From: Histoplasma ohiense
Lineage: Eukaryota > Ascomycota > Eurotiomycetes > Onygenales > Ajellomycetaceae
Direction of reading: 5' to 3'
Length of the DNA stretch: 64,000 nucleotides
Assembly (NCBI GenBank): GCA_017607445.1
Contig: JAEVHH010000001.1
Location: 5,890,001 to 5,954,000, forward strand
In this document: positions 37,323 through 49,679 of the stretch, in pieces
Layout of the letters: each line of letters starts with the position of its first letter
How positions within the stretch are numbered: position 1 is the first letter of the stretch
Notes under the pieces: generated by a model
What the model was told of the DNA's origin: nothing
The model's database searches: none
What the model saw: the letters and a program-made list of their open reading frames with translations, nothing else
Translations under genes and position numbers: made by a program

Positions 37323-37801
37323 GGTGAGAGGGTGGATGGAGTAGATAGATGGTAGGGAAACGAGAATGTTGATGACCTGCTAGAAACCAAAACCAACGCC
37401 AATGATCAGGCTTGGGAGAAAAACGCTACGGTTTGTTAGCTGGCTGACATCGAAGTGATGAAGCTAGGCTTGTCATGCTGGTTGTTTCTTAATGCCTATC
37501 TCCGCTTCAGCTCTATCTTAGATCCCAACATCGATGGCGATCTTGCATAGCATTTTATCATAATTATTGCAGCATATTATCATTATTTACAGTTACTTGC
37601 TTCACACTCTATAGGTTTCTTTTTTTCTATTGTCTTTAGCTCCGATCTAGTTCATTCCATAGTATGGGACAAATCAAAACTGCTGCACAATCTAGGAACC
37701 GCCAGTTTCTCAGAACGTCCTTCCGCCCGATCGTGGCCCAGTCCACACATAAAAAATTATTTGAGGCTTTACATTCACCCTTCTAACCCTTCCAACCGCA
37801 T
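37323..37801. other. Intergenic region between regulator and transporter pseudogenes
   Basis: AT-rich, no gene. It lies upstream of the regulator start and downstream of the transporter stop. Confidence 0.5.
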
Positions 37802-39520
37802 CTATCCAAATAGTCTTTCCCGCTTCAAGATTAAAGAGGCAATAGTACCTAGCGCTCCGGCGACAAGCGGAATAATGAAGGCTCGTGCCATCGCAGAGGT
37901 GATGGCGCCAATAGCCCCCGTCCGTAGCTCACTATTCAGTCTGCCAAATAATGTGCTCTGAGACCCCGCAACAATGCCATGAATATCTTCCTGACTGAAC
38001 CCCTGATCAGCCAAAACACGATTTAGATTGCGGACAGCAGTTGACTGAAAAACCTGGTTGGCAAGAACAATGCTCAGGACTGTGGCGCCGATCTGTGCAA
38101 CATTTTGCAAGTTGATGGCACTGAGTGAGTCAGTTGGTGCTACCTTTAAGTTACTGACAGAGTATCCCAGCTGAATGGTGATTCCAGTTCCAACTCCCAT
38201 CAGAATACTGAAGCCATAGATCTGTGGGGTGGGTGTTGACGGTGAAAGGTAAGCCACGAACATCGCACTGGATATAGTCATCAAGATGTCTGACACTAGA
38301 CACATTGGCATATAGTATTTGACCCGAGGGAGGGCCCACCCTGTCGTCAGGTTGACAGTAATGGTGAGCACAAGATAGGGAAGCAGTCGAACCGCAGCCA
38401 TGAGAGAAGTATCATTCCGTGTGAACTGGAGGTAGATGGGGATGTAGAACATGGTGAAGAACATGCAGGTATTGGCGCAGGTGGTAATGACATAGAACAA
38501 CACTTGAGTTCGCGACCTGAGCAGATGGCAGGGGAATGATCGTGTCTCAGGTGTTGTGAAAATGCAAAAACCCTGTTGCAGAGCATAAAGACAAGGAGGA
38601 CACCCCAAACCACAACCATTGCGATAGCGCGACCATCGCTCCACGGCCAGAGACCACCGGCGAAGATAAACCCAATAGCGAAAGTCGCCCACATTCCTGC
38701 GCTCAGAATAAACCCAACATAGTCCAAACTTTTCAATCGCTCTCCGAGCGGTTTCCCAGAAGCCGGGTGAACGGGTGGAAGGTAAGACAGGTAGACAGGG
38801 CCTGTGACTGCACCAATGATGAGGTTGATATAGAATCCCCATCTCCAAGTCGCAGCGGAGTCCGAGAACCCACCTCCAACCACCGGTCCCAGAATCGCCC
38901 CAAACCCCCAAACAAAACCAATCCCAGAAATATACACTGCACGCTCATGTCGAGTTGTCATGGCAGAGAAGTAGTTTAGGCCGCCCAGATAAATACCTGT
39001 CCCTCCAGCTCCAGCAATCACACGCCCAATGATTAAAGCTTGCATGCTCGGTGCACCGCCGCAGAGAGCGGAACCTGCCTGAAACAACACAATCCCTACA
39101 ATATAGAGCCATTTCATGTTGAAGGAGGTGAATAGGAAGCCGTAGGGAAGGATGACAGCGACCGATCCGAGAGGGAATCCGGCGCCGATCCAAGCAAGCT
39201 GTTCGACCTCGTGGAAACTGCGAATGACTGCCCCCTGCACGTCTGCAGCGATGGTCGTGTCGAGTCCATACATCAAGGCCGACAGATAAAGAGCAGCACA
39301 GATCAGAGACCAGCGAAAACCGGTGATTTTGCGAGCATCGTCATCTGTGGGTGTGTCTGTACCAGTCAACGTATCTTTTTCGTCATTTGAGGGTTGAGTG
39401 CGGTGATCTTCAATTTCTTGGCAGGGGCCTATGATTTTCGAGAGTCTGGGACTTTGTGGTATCTGCTTTGGCGCTTTCGCTCATGCTTGAGGCGGAAAGG
39501 GAGGACTTTGCGAAGGCCAT
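37802..39520 (-). pseudogene. DHA2-type MFS drug/metabolite efflux transporter, frameshifted
   Basis: Two overlapping minus frames cover one transporter of about 570 aa. Upstream frame: N-terminal membrane part with GLDTTIAADVQG, GRVIAGAGGTGIYLGG and the antiporter motif GFGAILGPVVGGGFSD. Downstream frame: FTTPETRSFPCHLLRS through LLPYLVLTITVNL, GFSILMGVGTGITIQLGY and SLSAINLQNVAQIGATVLSI. The two meet at about 38558-38570, where one T appears missing from a T5 run. A second break lies near 39415-39425: the natural starts (ATG 39520 or 39484, reading MSESAKADTTKS) run into a TGA, whereas the membrane part is in the next frame and has no ATG of its own before TM1. Family members export toxins, siderophores or drugs by proton exchange. 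A cryptic intron at the 5' break is possible but I found no good donor. Confidence 0.82.
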
Positions 39521-40393
39521 CTGAGTGTATTGATAGACTGGTTGTCGACAATGGGATACTCCTATATATCAAGTGCGCGCATATGCTCGCAGCAACAATA
39601 ATGTCACTCATTTTTCAGGAGTTCCAAGAGTTGCAATGCGCAGGATAGCAGTAATATATAGTAACATATCCTCCCATGGAAGCTCACTAACACCTTGATA
39701 GAATTGAAATATGGAGATCAACATCGTCTACCGGCTATTCGGAACAAATAGCCGGTCAAATCAGTATGCAAATCCATGGAGATATGTATATATGTACAGT
39801 TCATACATATGTATAAGAATTGAATGGACATCATTGCCCGTTCGGCGTGCTGGGGCTCGCCCGACAATCGTCGGCCGAAGATCTCCAGACCCTCCCCGAA
39901 GCCGATTTCATTTTTGCGAAGACAGGCCCTAGATGAATCAGAACCAGGACTAAACAAGGCTCAGTCAAGAGAGTTAGCTCTTGAAGTCCGCGGATATGAC
40001 GTGTAGTCTACTTCGTCGCGGCCTTGTTGAAGTAGGTTGAAATTGATGCGGTTTTGGTTACTCTTTCTTTGCTGTTGCTTGAAAGTTCAAGAGGTTGAGC
40101 TAGATACAATGGCGCTAGTATGAATGAGGCTAGGTTGGTATCCTTCCCCTTCCCTGTACTAATTCGAGCATCCATTTACAGCGGACATAGTTACATACTG
40201 AATACCCTACCAAGATCAGCAACAATTAGTATATATTTAATATAAGATTCATCACTTTTCATTATGTGCAATTATTTTCATTTAAAAACACAAGTCCCCC
40301 ATACAGCTGCGAGGAAACAAAACCCCATCATTAATATATTACCCAAGAGACTAGCACAGATTAAAATGAGAAAAAAAAAAAAAGGGAACCCCC
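39521..40393. other. Intergenic region upstream of the transporter
   Basis: No gene seen. Low-complexity AT-rich sequence and an A14 run near 40370-40383. Confidence 0.45.
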
Positions 40394-41570
40394 TCACGCC
40401 TTCCACGCTCGACTCTTCTCCCTCTCCACATACTCCTTCCAGCTCGTCGGCTTCTGCTCCAAAATCGCAAGACTCTCGCCCAAGCTGGCCCCGCCATAGT
40501 ACCCCGGACCCTCCAGCAGCTGGTGGTTTTCCAAAAACTCCTGCGCCGCGAAAGGTGGCATGAAAGACTTATATTGCTCAGGGGTAATCTGGACCGCCTT
40601 GGCGGGATATCCAGTTACTTCTGTGAATTCTGAGACAATGCGGCTTGGGGTGTAGTAGTCTGTTGCTTCGTAGATGTCTTTGCCGAGGGTTGCAGGGTAT
40701 TTCTTCATTGCAGCCGTTACATATTTGCCTAGGTTTGGTGTTAGTTCCGATGTGGTCTTATATGGTCGGTTTCTTTCTCTTTTTTCTTTCTACTGTTTTC
40801 CTTTCCTCTTTTTATGATAATAAAAATAATAAATAATAAAAGTAACTCACCAGTATCACCAGCAGCATCGAGCAGTGGAAACTGCGCGTTCTCACTAACT
40901 GGCAAACTCAACGTAAACACCCCATCCTCCCCCTTCCGTAACATCTTCTCAAAATTACTCATAAAGTACCCCGGCAACACAAAGGTGGCCGGCAACCCAA
41001 TGCTCCTGACATACTTCTCAACATTCGCCTTGCTGTCAAAGTGGCTCACATTCGGCAAGCGGCCCTGAGTAACATCGGTGACATTGACAAGTGACGAGAA
41101 GATGAAATGGGAAACCCCAGCAGATTTGGCAGCATCAGCAACATTTTTGCCCTGGGAATATTCAACCTCTGGCTTGGCGGATTCCCAGAAGTTGGTGACG
41201 AGAAAGACAGTGTGAGCGTTGGCGAGCGCAGGGGCGAGGGAGGAGAGGGAGCTCATGTCCGCCTGGAGTTAGGGTTTTTTGTGTCAGATCAGATTTTCCT
41301 AAAATAGGAGACTGACTTCAGAGCAGAATAATGGATATGATGGAGCAATGTGGGAGGTGAAAAATTGATATCTGTAGAGCTTCCTTAAAAACATACACTC
41401 ATGATCTCAACCCCCTGGTTAGCCAACTCCTGGGCGGATGGCTTGGAGGGATCGCGGGTGATGCCCCGAATTTTGAACTCCTTGGATAGAGTGGGATGGG
41501 CGAGGACGGCTTTGATAACGGAGCCACCCTGATTGCCTGTGGCCCCAAACACGGTGATGAGCTTCGACAT
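40394..41570 (-). CDS. NmrA-like NAD(P)-binding protein
   Basis: Exons 41570-41397, 41262-40851 and 40728-40394 give 306 aa. The N terminus MSKLITVFGATGNQGGSVIKAVL is the Rossmann dinucleotide loop (GATGNQGGS) of the NmrA/HSCARG branch of atypical short-chain dehydrogenases, followed by IRGITRDPSKPSA, VFLVTNFWE, GVSHFIFSSLVNV and HFDSKANVEKYV. The usual Tyr-x3-Lys catalytic pair is replaced (SHFDSKANVEKYV), as is common in this group. NmrA itself is a redox-sensing co-repressor of the GATA factor AreA, but most fungal paralogues are reductases or sensors of unknown target. It is intact and sits next to two broken genes of what may have been one cluster. Confidence 0.9.
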
Positions 41571-42944
41571 TGTGTGGACAAGCTACAGAGGGATATTTGT
41601 TGGATTGAAATTGGAGAGGAGGTGCCGCTGTTAGGCTTCTGGTCTGATGATTTTGAAACAATGGGGCTTGCTGGTACTGCTTCGGACTGATTCTATTCAA
41701 TTGCGGTTTTAGGATTGATTAGAGAACTTGATCCGAGGGGGAATTTGGCGGCTATATATATGCGTATTTCATATTCTTAGTTGTGGCATTCGCAGCAAGC
41801 TCTCAGCCTAAATCCCAGGTTGGGGCACATTTGCACCCTTTGGCTGTCTGACAGTTACATCATCACCCGTCGTAGGGCCAGGCTTGATTAACTTTGCGGC
41901 CGAAATCCTGCTTGTTTGGTGGTGGCATGGAATATTGTAATCCAATAACAACAGAGGCTGCTGAAGAATACGAACCATACTGAGCCACTGACTGCACTTC
42001 AAGCATCGGACGGAAGTGTCTTGCACAAGGGCCGATATAGGTCAGCGGATTGTCCCGGGATGCATGCCCCATCCTGGCATTGATTGTGAAGGATTTTGCA
42101 ATGGTGGAGGAATAATGATAAATAATCTAGCGATGGCCGAAGGCCGAAGGAAGGCCGAGGCCGACTTGGCAGCATCGGGCCAAGCCTGGATCATGGTGGG
42201 GAAATAGACATCAACAAGCATTAAAGCATCTTCTTTTCTTCTGCAATGTTGAAATCAGCCAACTATCGCACCTCATAATACCGGTAAAACTTTGTCAGCA
42301 TTCAATGGAAGAATCCAGCAGCTAGTTTTCTGGGAGGCATTTTGTGTTTAGGAAAGCCTGCCACAATATCACGGGCTCCGGTTTCCCGTCGATTTGGTCT
42401 AAGATCTAAGAGAGCAGTGTGATAAGATCGCGAAAGAACAAAGTGCAGGCATGCGAGGTTATCACCCTCATGGTCCATCAGTTTGTCCTTACATCAGTGG
42501 TATCTTTCGACGAAACTCCGCTGGTTGCCTCCCAGTGTGACATCGCGGTAGAATTCATATGATATATCAAGTCTCACCTGAACACGATCAAATGTTACCT
42601 ACCTGCCTATGCCGCAGGATGGGGTTATTCTGCCATGAGTGTTCAGAACTAAACTAGGCCAGTATGTGCGAGGGTTTGGTATTCTTCAGTAACTATATAT
42701 TTTCTCATAGAGTTGGCGGTACCTTCCAATGATATTATTTTTGCGGCGCTTCATCCTACAGGGCCTGCTACGTTTCGTGGAACTGATTGCCTGGGCATAA
42801 ATGATGAGCTTCATGTATGGAAGCATCACTGATGGGGGAAATATTTGGAGATATTGATGTCATGAGCATCTGGTTCTCTGCTCCACCAAGCCCCTATCGC
42901 TTCTCCCCCTCCCATACCTAGTATCCCGTGTCAAGTCCCCATAT
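41571..42944. other. Intergenic region, no gene seen
   Basis: Short ORFs without domain similarity on both strands (for example 41808-42072). Probably NmrA promoter and kinase 3' UTR. Confidence 0.45.
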
Positions 42945-44218
42945 TTAAACCCCTTCAAACCACTTATGCGCCAACGCCTCGCGAGCTGTAATCCTCTTTG
43001 CTGGATCGAAATTTGTCATGGAGCAAATGAGACTTTTAAAATCTTCATCGGCGCCCTTCCAAAGTGAAAATGGTTTGCGCGGGTTTTCTTTATCGAAACC
43101 ATCCCGAATGATCTTAAAAACCTGGACCCAGAGGTTCTCATCACCCAGATAGTTCAAAAACGCAGCTATCCCGTCTGCATCCGCAAAGTATGAGATTTGG
43201 CGCTCAATCACAATAGATAACGGGTCTACGCCTTCGTCCAACTCCTCCCCCACTGCGAGGATAACGCGTTTATGCACCACGTAAATGCACTAAAATTGTT
43301 AGTGGAAAAGCCCCCTTGGCCGCAAAAACTAATAGCTGTCGAGACTCACCACAAGCGCAAAGGAGAAGATATCAGAAGGCTTATTCACAGGCCCTTTGGC
43401 GTGGGCTTCAGGGCTTCTCCACATTGGGTTCCCGGCCTGTTTTCCAATCATCGCTGATCCAGGAGGGATGTATGCGGAATCTTCCAAATCACCAAGTTGC
43501 ACTCGTTCAATGAGGATACCATCCTTCCGGGCCTGCCAGTCAACAAAAAAATTGTCGGCCTTAATATCTACTAGGAGTAAGTGATCACCATCATAAGAAG
43601 GGAGGGGGTGTAGGGTTACCTACCGTTATGGACAATGTCCTGATCATGGAGTTCTGCAATTCCACAAAGAGCGTCTTTGAGTATCCTTTTTGTTGTTTCA
43701 AGAGGCAAGTCCTTCTGGACAAGATGCAGGAGGTGGTCTGCCAGATACTCAAAAACAAACACTGACTTCTTGGGAATTGTATCTTGACAGAGACGGACGT
43801 GGTTAGCGCTACCACGAAGCCTATTATTTACATCCTCGAGGTCTTCAAAATTAACCGGGTGAATGTATTTCAATACGTACTTACGGCCACCCGCACTGAG
43901 GAAGCAGTGAGTAAGCAAAGCTATTATCATAATTATACAAGGGGAAATAGCTTCAATCTACCTGGCAAGGCCAACCCAGCGAGGGGGAAAGGTTTCTTCT
44001 TGAAGAACTCGTTCAATTTTATAATTGCGACCAGACTCGCCGATATACTCACGAGAGTCTACGTGGGCAGTCGACATTGTGCCTGTCTTGCGATAGAGGG
44101 TGGCTTTCGGCAAAGCCGGTTTGCAGCCCGGAAGATTCAGCACAAATAGGTTTGAATGTATGCATCGGTTCCCGTAAGAGCGGAGCGGGAGACAAGAAAG
44201 GTTACCAAGTGGCGGCAT
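42945..44218 (-). CDS. Divergent fungal protein kinase-like protein
   Basis: Exons 44218-43962, 43895-43624, 43567-43350 and 43289-42945 give 363 aa. Kinase elements in order are Lys in RKYVLKYIHP (likely ATP lysine), FVFEYLADHLLHLV (hinge), catalytic loop IVHNDIKADNFFV formed across the third junction, GDLEDSA in place of DFG, GNPMWRSPEAH (APE-like), DIFSFALV, and FDPAKRITAREALAHKWF (subdomain XI). The G-loop is not recognisable. HND replaces HRD, a usual sign of non-RD kinases, and DLE replaces DFG, so activity is uncertain. This resembles the lineage-expanded small kinases of Onygenales and other Eurotiomycetes. The start is uncertain: ATG 44218 includes a basic leader; ATG 44077 (MSTAHVDS) is the alternative. 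Confidence 0.8.
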
Positions 44219-46594
44219 GAAGGCGAATTAATAGAGAATGGCTTTGCAATTGAGTCTCTAGTTGACATCAGGAATTTGGGGATTCTCCGCCTCTTGCTTG
44301 AACCGATCGCAGGAGCAAGGTGTACCCTGACTGATTGGTGTTGGTCTAACAAGGTTTCCTTCACATTTTCCACTTGGAACTAAAGTAGCGGAAATCAATT
44401 CAAACCCAGAGACGAATGTCGGGAGTAGTGGGGAGAGATGGGGAGGAGAGGATACCTAGGGATGCCTCCAAAGAGACGAAAGGGATTGCCTACCAAGGAA
44501 GCCTCATCAAGAAGCGAAGAGGGTCAAAACTCTCAGGAAAAAGGGAAAGCGTTTCGGAGATCGAAGGATCCAATTACAACGTACAACCGATAATTGACTG
44601 CCCTTAGAATGACACCACTGGCAGCCAGAATGTTGATAAAAAGATTGTCCTTGCAATAGGAAGCGGGTAATAATTGATCCGGGAAGCATTAGTAGATTAG
44701 CGCCCAGTCCACTCGGATTTCATAGTTACAGATTCACCCAGTCAAGCTTACATCGGAGGCGCACTTCACGACGAAGTTCAATGGTGTGCAGTATATCCCT
44801 TGCCGTGCTAGTGTAAAAGCCGATATTTTCTGCAATGTTCGACGCTCAATCGCTTCCCAGGCGGCGGCAAAAAGCAAAGCTTTCACCTGAATCTCTGTCA
44901 TCAATTTTGGTGACTCCTAGATATTTCTCGCATCCCCCTTGCTCATATAGCCGGAGCAGCATATTTGCATCGTGTCTCTGCTCCTCAGTTGTTCCTGCTC
45001 AGTTACTGCGATGCAGCTCAGCTGATCGAGAGCGCCAAAACAAACTGTGTGACTTTGTGAGGTGAGCTCGACACGGTTTGCAATAAAGCAGTCATTCATC
45101 ATTATTGAATTTATGAGTTCAGGCCTTGCTATTGTCAGAACTTTCTTGCCTACAGAAGGATTCTCTCTTCCATACCTCGCCTTTTCATTATAAATCATAA
45201 GCCCTCTTGAATCTACAGTATCTCCCTTGAGGTGACCTGCTAGTTTTCTCACCCAGTAACAGCTTAGCATGGTATAGACAGAAGCAACATGTCCATTGCA
45301 ACCCAAAAGTGCATACAACCTTGAAGCGCAGCTGGGGCCTCAAGGATCCCCAATCCTTTTTCAGTTTTGCCATGACACCTCCTTTCACCGCATCAAACTT
45401 CACCCACCTGCTTCGTCGATTAGGTGGTGTTCTCTTGCCGATTATGCGCTTTACCCACATTCCTCGTAGAGCATACCGCATCAGTGGCAAGGACGAGATC
45501 TTGGGTGGCAGGGCGAACAAGTTTCTTCCTATTCGCCACAGAGCATGCGAAGGATTGCTTGGGCGTGATGAAATGAAATCCACTCAGATTGATAGAAAAG
45601 CGCGTCTGGCACACGCTGCCATTTGCACATTTAGTGACCTGCATGTGCGCACGACTGGACATGACTTCAACGAATGCCGCATATGCCAGCGCGGAAGATG
45701 TTATCCACGAAACTGGCGCTCAACTGCTGGGGACGGAAGGAATGCATTTCCCAGCGCACATGCGGTATACGGGCAATTGAGAGTTCGATATCTGAGGGTT
45801 CATATGAGTAGTGAGGAATGGGGCCCACCGCTCGTTGAGAAGAATTTGTACGCAATGGGTAATGGAAGAAACCATCCAGAGCCGGAAGGAATGCAACAGG
45901 GGATATAAACCGCCGGGCTTGCCCAGCAGCAAGCGCGAAAAGGAAATGACGTGCGAGAAAAGCAAAATACGACAGCTTGAATGCGAAAAATTCTGAGCTC
46001 TCCGCGCTAATTTCGCATTTTTAAACTTTTCATTAGGTTTTGGGATCCAATCAAACCATCGATAATCGAGTTCTAACTTCTATAAGCTTCAATATTCTGT
46101 GGAATAAGAAGTTAAAATCTACAACGAGAGGCTTATTTAATTGGTCTATTTCAATGCATTGAAATATCTAAACCCATACTCCGAATCACAATCTATTGAG
46201 TATTGAGAAGGGGTTGTATCTGCCACGACCAAGCGCGCCACTATAACACCGGGCCAAGCTACCGAGAGAAGATATTGGGGGATGGTTAATCCTCTATGAT
46301 TATGGCGGAAGCTTGATAATCTCATCTCTGACGGAGAACTGATACGTGGTATGCTAAAATATCGCATCCGCCGCCTCTAGCCGCCATGCTGGCGCTGGCG
46401 TCCATTCCCTTCAACACTATTTTGTTGCTTTTGGGGAAATCGATATGAAGGAGACGAACCCAGTATTTCAGTTTTCACCCTGGGGTTTGGCCAAAGATAT
46501 CAACTGTCGGGATGTTTGTTAGTATCCTGGTGCTCATCCCAGCGAATATTCCTCCGGGTGGTTTCCCTCCCGGCAATAGCAGAGTTGAGTATAG

Positions 46595-47011
46595 TTGTCT
46601 TCTATTAAGAGCGAGCGGAAGATACGGGAAGAGTTGCTGCAGGTTTTGGAGGTTCTGAAGAAGTGGGCTACGAGGAATTTCGCAGGAGGATTGAGGAACG
46701 GGGAACGGGCGTCTATTCTCGCGTGGATTGCCGGTGTGGGGGAAATGCTTGATGAAGAACGGAAGCTGGAGGAGATAGAGATGCAGAGGCGGTCGAGCTT
46801 CATCTGGGCCAATGGGGAATGGTATAGTTGTCACAACTCAGAGCCCAGGATCTTGGTCATTTTTCTTTCCGGTGATTCATTGTTCAAGATACACCTTCTA
46901 TCTCCATTCCTCAAAAGTAATATGACAAATGGGGGCGGGGGTCAATTTTTGGGACAGGAAACACAGATGATGAAGGGCTTTACAAACATTGGAACAGGAA
47001 GCCTCCACTGA
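46595..47011 (+). pseudogene. Possible gene remnant with helical, charged reading frame
   Basis: The first half of this 138-codon frame is rich in Glu/Lys/Arg/Leu with heptad-like spacing (RKIREELLQVLEVLKKW, EMLDEERKLEEIEMQRR), unlike random translation. The frame lacks an obvious start context and the last 50 codons look non-coding. I cannot assign a family. It may be an exon of a gene whose other parts are degraded. Confidence 0.3.
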
Positions 47012-48585
47012 ATGGGCGCAATATAAGTATAGGAGGTATAGGAGTTGGCACCCCTGATGCCCCTTAATACCATGCGATCTGTCCCTTCTAGACAGTTACA
47101 ACCAGCCAACCCATTCTACGCCATATTACGTTTATATTGTTTTTATAGATGACTTGATCCCTTCAGTCCTATTGTGCTAGTATCCAACAACATCCTGAGT
47201 TTGTAATAATGCGGTAACTTAAGGCGTAATAAGCTACGACTTCAGCATTAGTTCCTGGAGCTAGTCCGTACTGTGTGCAGAGTTACTTAGGATAGAGGAC
47301 AGCAATGAATAAACCATTCACTTGCAGATCAGAGATGTCTTTAAGGCTTCGGCATAGCCGGCTATTTGGAGCATTTCATTCCCCCGCAGTTCGAAACATA
47401 ACCACCTACAGACATCCTAGTACGCCTGACAGAAAACCTCTCCAGTGTCGATGACGCTATCTATATAGATAGACATTAAGGTTGAACAAAACAGGTTGGG
47501 GAAAACACGGACACCGTTGTCGCACAACTCCCGCTGTTTCGTCTGACAAGGTAGGTTGTCTGAAACGACGGCTCAGAGCAATAGCAGTAACACTGAGTGA
47601 GTATTCCGATGGACGGGGGTATGGATGACCATATAAATATATATCTACTGAGTTAGTGCTTCAAACCAGCGGCGTCACCACACCCACCAGCTGACCAGTT
47701 CTCACATGGTACAGTACGCCTTTCTTCCTCTCCGCTATTTAGCTGTCTCGGACATATATTTGCGATCTGAAATCGACGAGCGAGGGAGGAAGCCGGCGTT
47801 GGGCTATTCCCCGCTGCTGTTTTTGCTGCTGACCCGCACGGGAACATTACAAACAAACTCACGGCACGCACTGTTTACTATCCACTGCATTTATCATCAT
47901 GATGACCATCAGCATTGATTGGGTTTCAACGGCAGCCTGGGGATACCGGAGCGTTGTGTACTACTATACATGATTACATGAGGTATTGCTTGTATCCGGC
48001 CAGTCTGCAGTCCATGTATACAGTCGAGCTGGTTTCCACTGGTTGCGCGAAAAAGCAAAACTGGCTTCAGTCGGAGACTGCTTTGTTGAGTGCAGATGCA
48101 GATGGCTCGTTGGCCAGAGTCGGAGAGTTTGAGCTGCTAGTTACCAGTTAGATCGTGGTCTGATAGGCACGGACGACAGTTGGGGAGCTTAATGCGGTGC
48201 GGGGTATGGATGTATCTATGACTGAAGCTGTAGGAGGTGATATGATGACACTTGCAGTAGCTTGTGATAGGTGATTGTTAACTAGTTACTAGTTAATCCT
48301 TTGTCAGGAAGCGTTCAAAAGGAACGGGATGCATTGATTGCTGAGAGATTGTGTCGGGACAATGGCGAGACGAGACCAGCGACAACCAGAACACTGGCAG
48401 CCTCCACAGCTCCGCAGACCGTATCCCAGTAGCTGGGTAGCTAGCTAGATCTCCATGCCATCCTCTCTTCTATACTGGCCACAGCTTGCTGGATGCCGCG
48501 GTGTTGGTTTAAAGTTCCGGCCAAGCCAGCTAAAAAACGCCCTTTGCCCCTCGATAGCTTGGATATTCAAGCACTGGATAGATCA

Positions 48586-48617
48586 CTGGATAGCTGGATA
48601 GCTGGATAGCTGGATAA
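48586..48617. repeat. CTGGATAG tandem repeat (about 4 units)
   Basis: Three exact CTGGATAG units and a fourth ending in A lie head to tail; another exact unit lies 4 bp upstream at 48574-48581. Confidence 0.9.
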
Positions 48618-49679
48618 CGCCAGACTGCGCTGCCGACCTTGCCGAGTCTGGTCTCGAGACTCTCGAGAGCTCCCAGAGCTATATCAAACCGACAGACTGA
48701 CCTGGCTGGACCTGGCTGGGCTGGACTGGCGGCAAACAAAGCCCAAATATCAGATCACTAACTTAACTACTGATCTCATGACAGCCAGCATGATCGATCG
48801 ACTCTGCTGGCTCCAAGTTCTGCTCCTGCGAGTGGTCCTGCAGCAATGCCGAATATCCGCCAGCTATTGTGTATCGGATCTCTCCCCCGGTGGCAATCCT
48901 CGACATTGCTGTTCAAGTTCCTATTCCCCTAATGTACTCCGTACAGTAAGCTCCCCTTCACAGCTGGTCGGATGCACGTCAAACCAGCGTCATGCCAGCC
49001 ATCCCAGCCAATGACGTCGGCCGCCCGCCTCAGCCAAACCCGCGCATATCTTGGGACGTAGGTATCTGTCTCCTGTATCCCTTCACGCCCCGGCCGCTGT
49101 TCTGGATTCTGGGTACATCGGCAGCGATATCTGTGGATGGCGGTTTGGCTTTCGCCGGCTCGCCCGGTTACGCATCGAACCTTCACCTCAGGCCGTGTGA
49201 GCACTTGACCCCAACCGGCATGCTGTGGCTTTTGCTTCCAAATCCCCTCAGGCTCTATGACGTGATGCATTGCATAGGGTTTGGGATTTTTCTTTTTTCT
49301 TTTTCTTTTTGTTCTCTGCTGTCGAATTTTGCGCTACAGACTTGCGGTGGTGCGGCGGGCGCGAGAGGGGGGGGGATATAAAGAGTTTGCCCGCCTCCCT
49401 GGTCCAGCGAGTACCTGGTTTTCTATTTTATTCTTATCGGTTGATATATACATATGTGTGTATATGCGAGTATACTATATATCTGTGGTTCTTTGCATAT
49501 ATACCTTTACCCTATCTAATCTTGGAATAACCCCTGATTCCAGCGCAGGACATCAGAGACCCAGAGACGGTTTATATTTATTATTTAATTGCGATTTATC
49601 ATAACCATTCTCATATACCCAAGTCCAACATCCACCTCTGCTTTCATCTCCTTGATACCTGCAACAGCGGCAAGCGACA

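Larger units (their letters stand above)
44219..49679. other. Gene-poor region of 5.5 kb
   Basis: I see no gene with a recognisable family. The best leftovers are a plus ORF of 199 codons (45309-45908), a minus ORF of 131 codons overlapping it (45583-45188), and a plus ORF at 46595-47011 whose first 75 codons (RKIREELLQVLEVLKKW... LAWIAGVGEML) have helix-like, protein-like composition and may be the relic of a gene. There is an 8-bp tandem repeat at 48586-48617. Inverted and direct short repeats with GAGAGCTC are frequent at 48650-48680. Confidence 0.4.

Noticed and set aside
45309..45908. 199-codon plus ORF in the gene-poor region
   Set aside because: Overlapped by a similar minus ORF; no domain, no helix or membrane pattern, and no start or intron context. 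Kept only as a mention.
48574..48617. Short repeats as a CRISPR-like array
   Set aside because: Eight-bp units without spacers in a eukaryotic genome; a simple tandem repeat.
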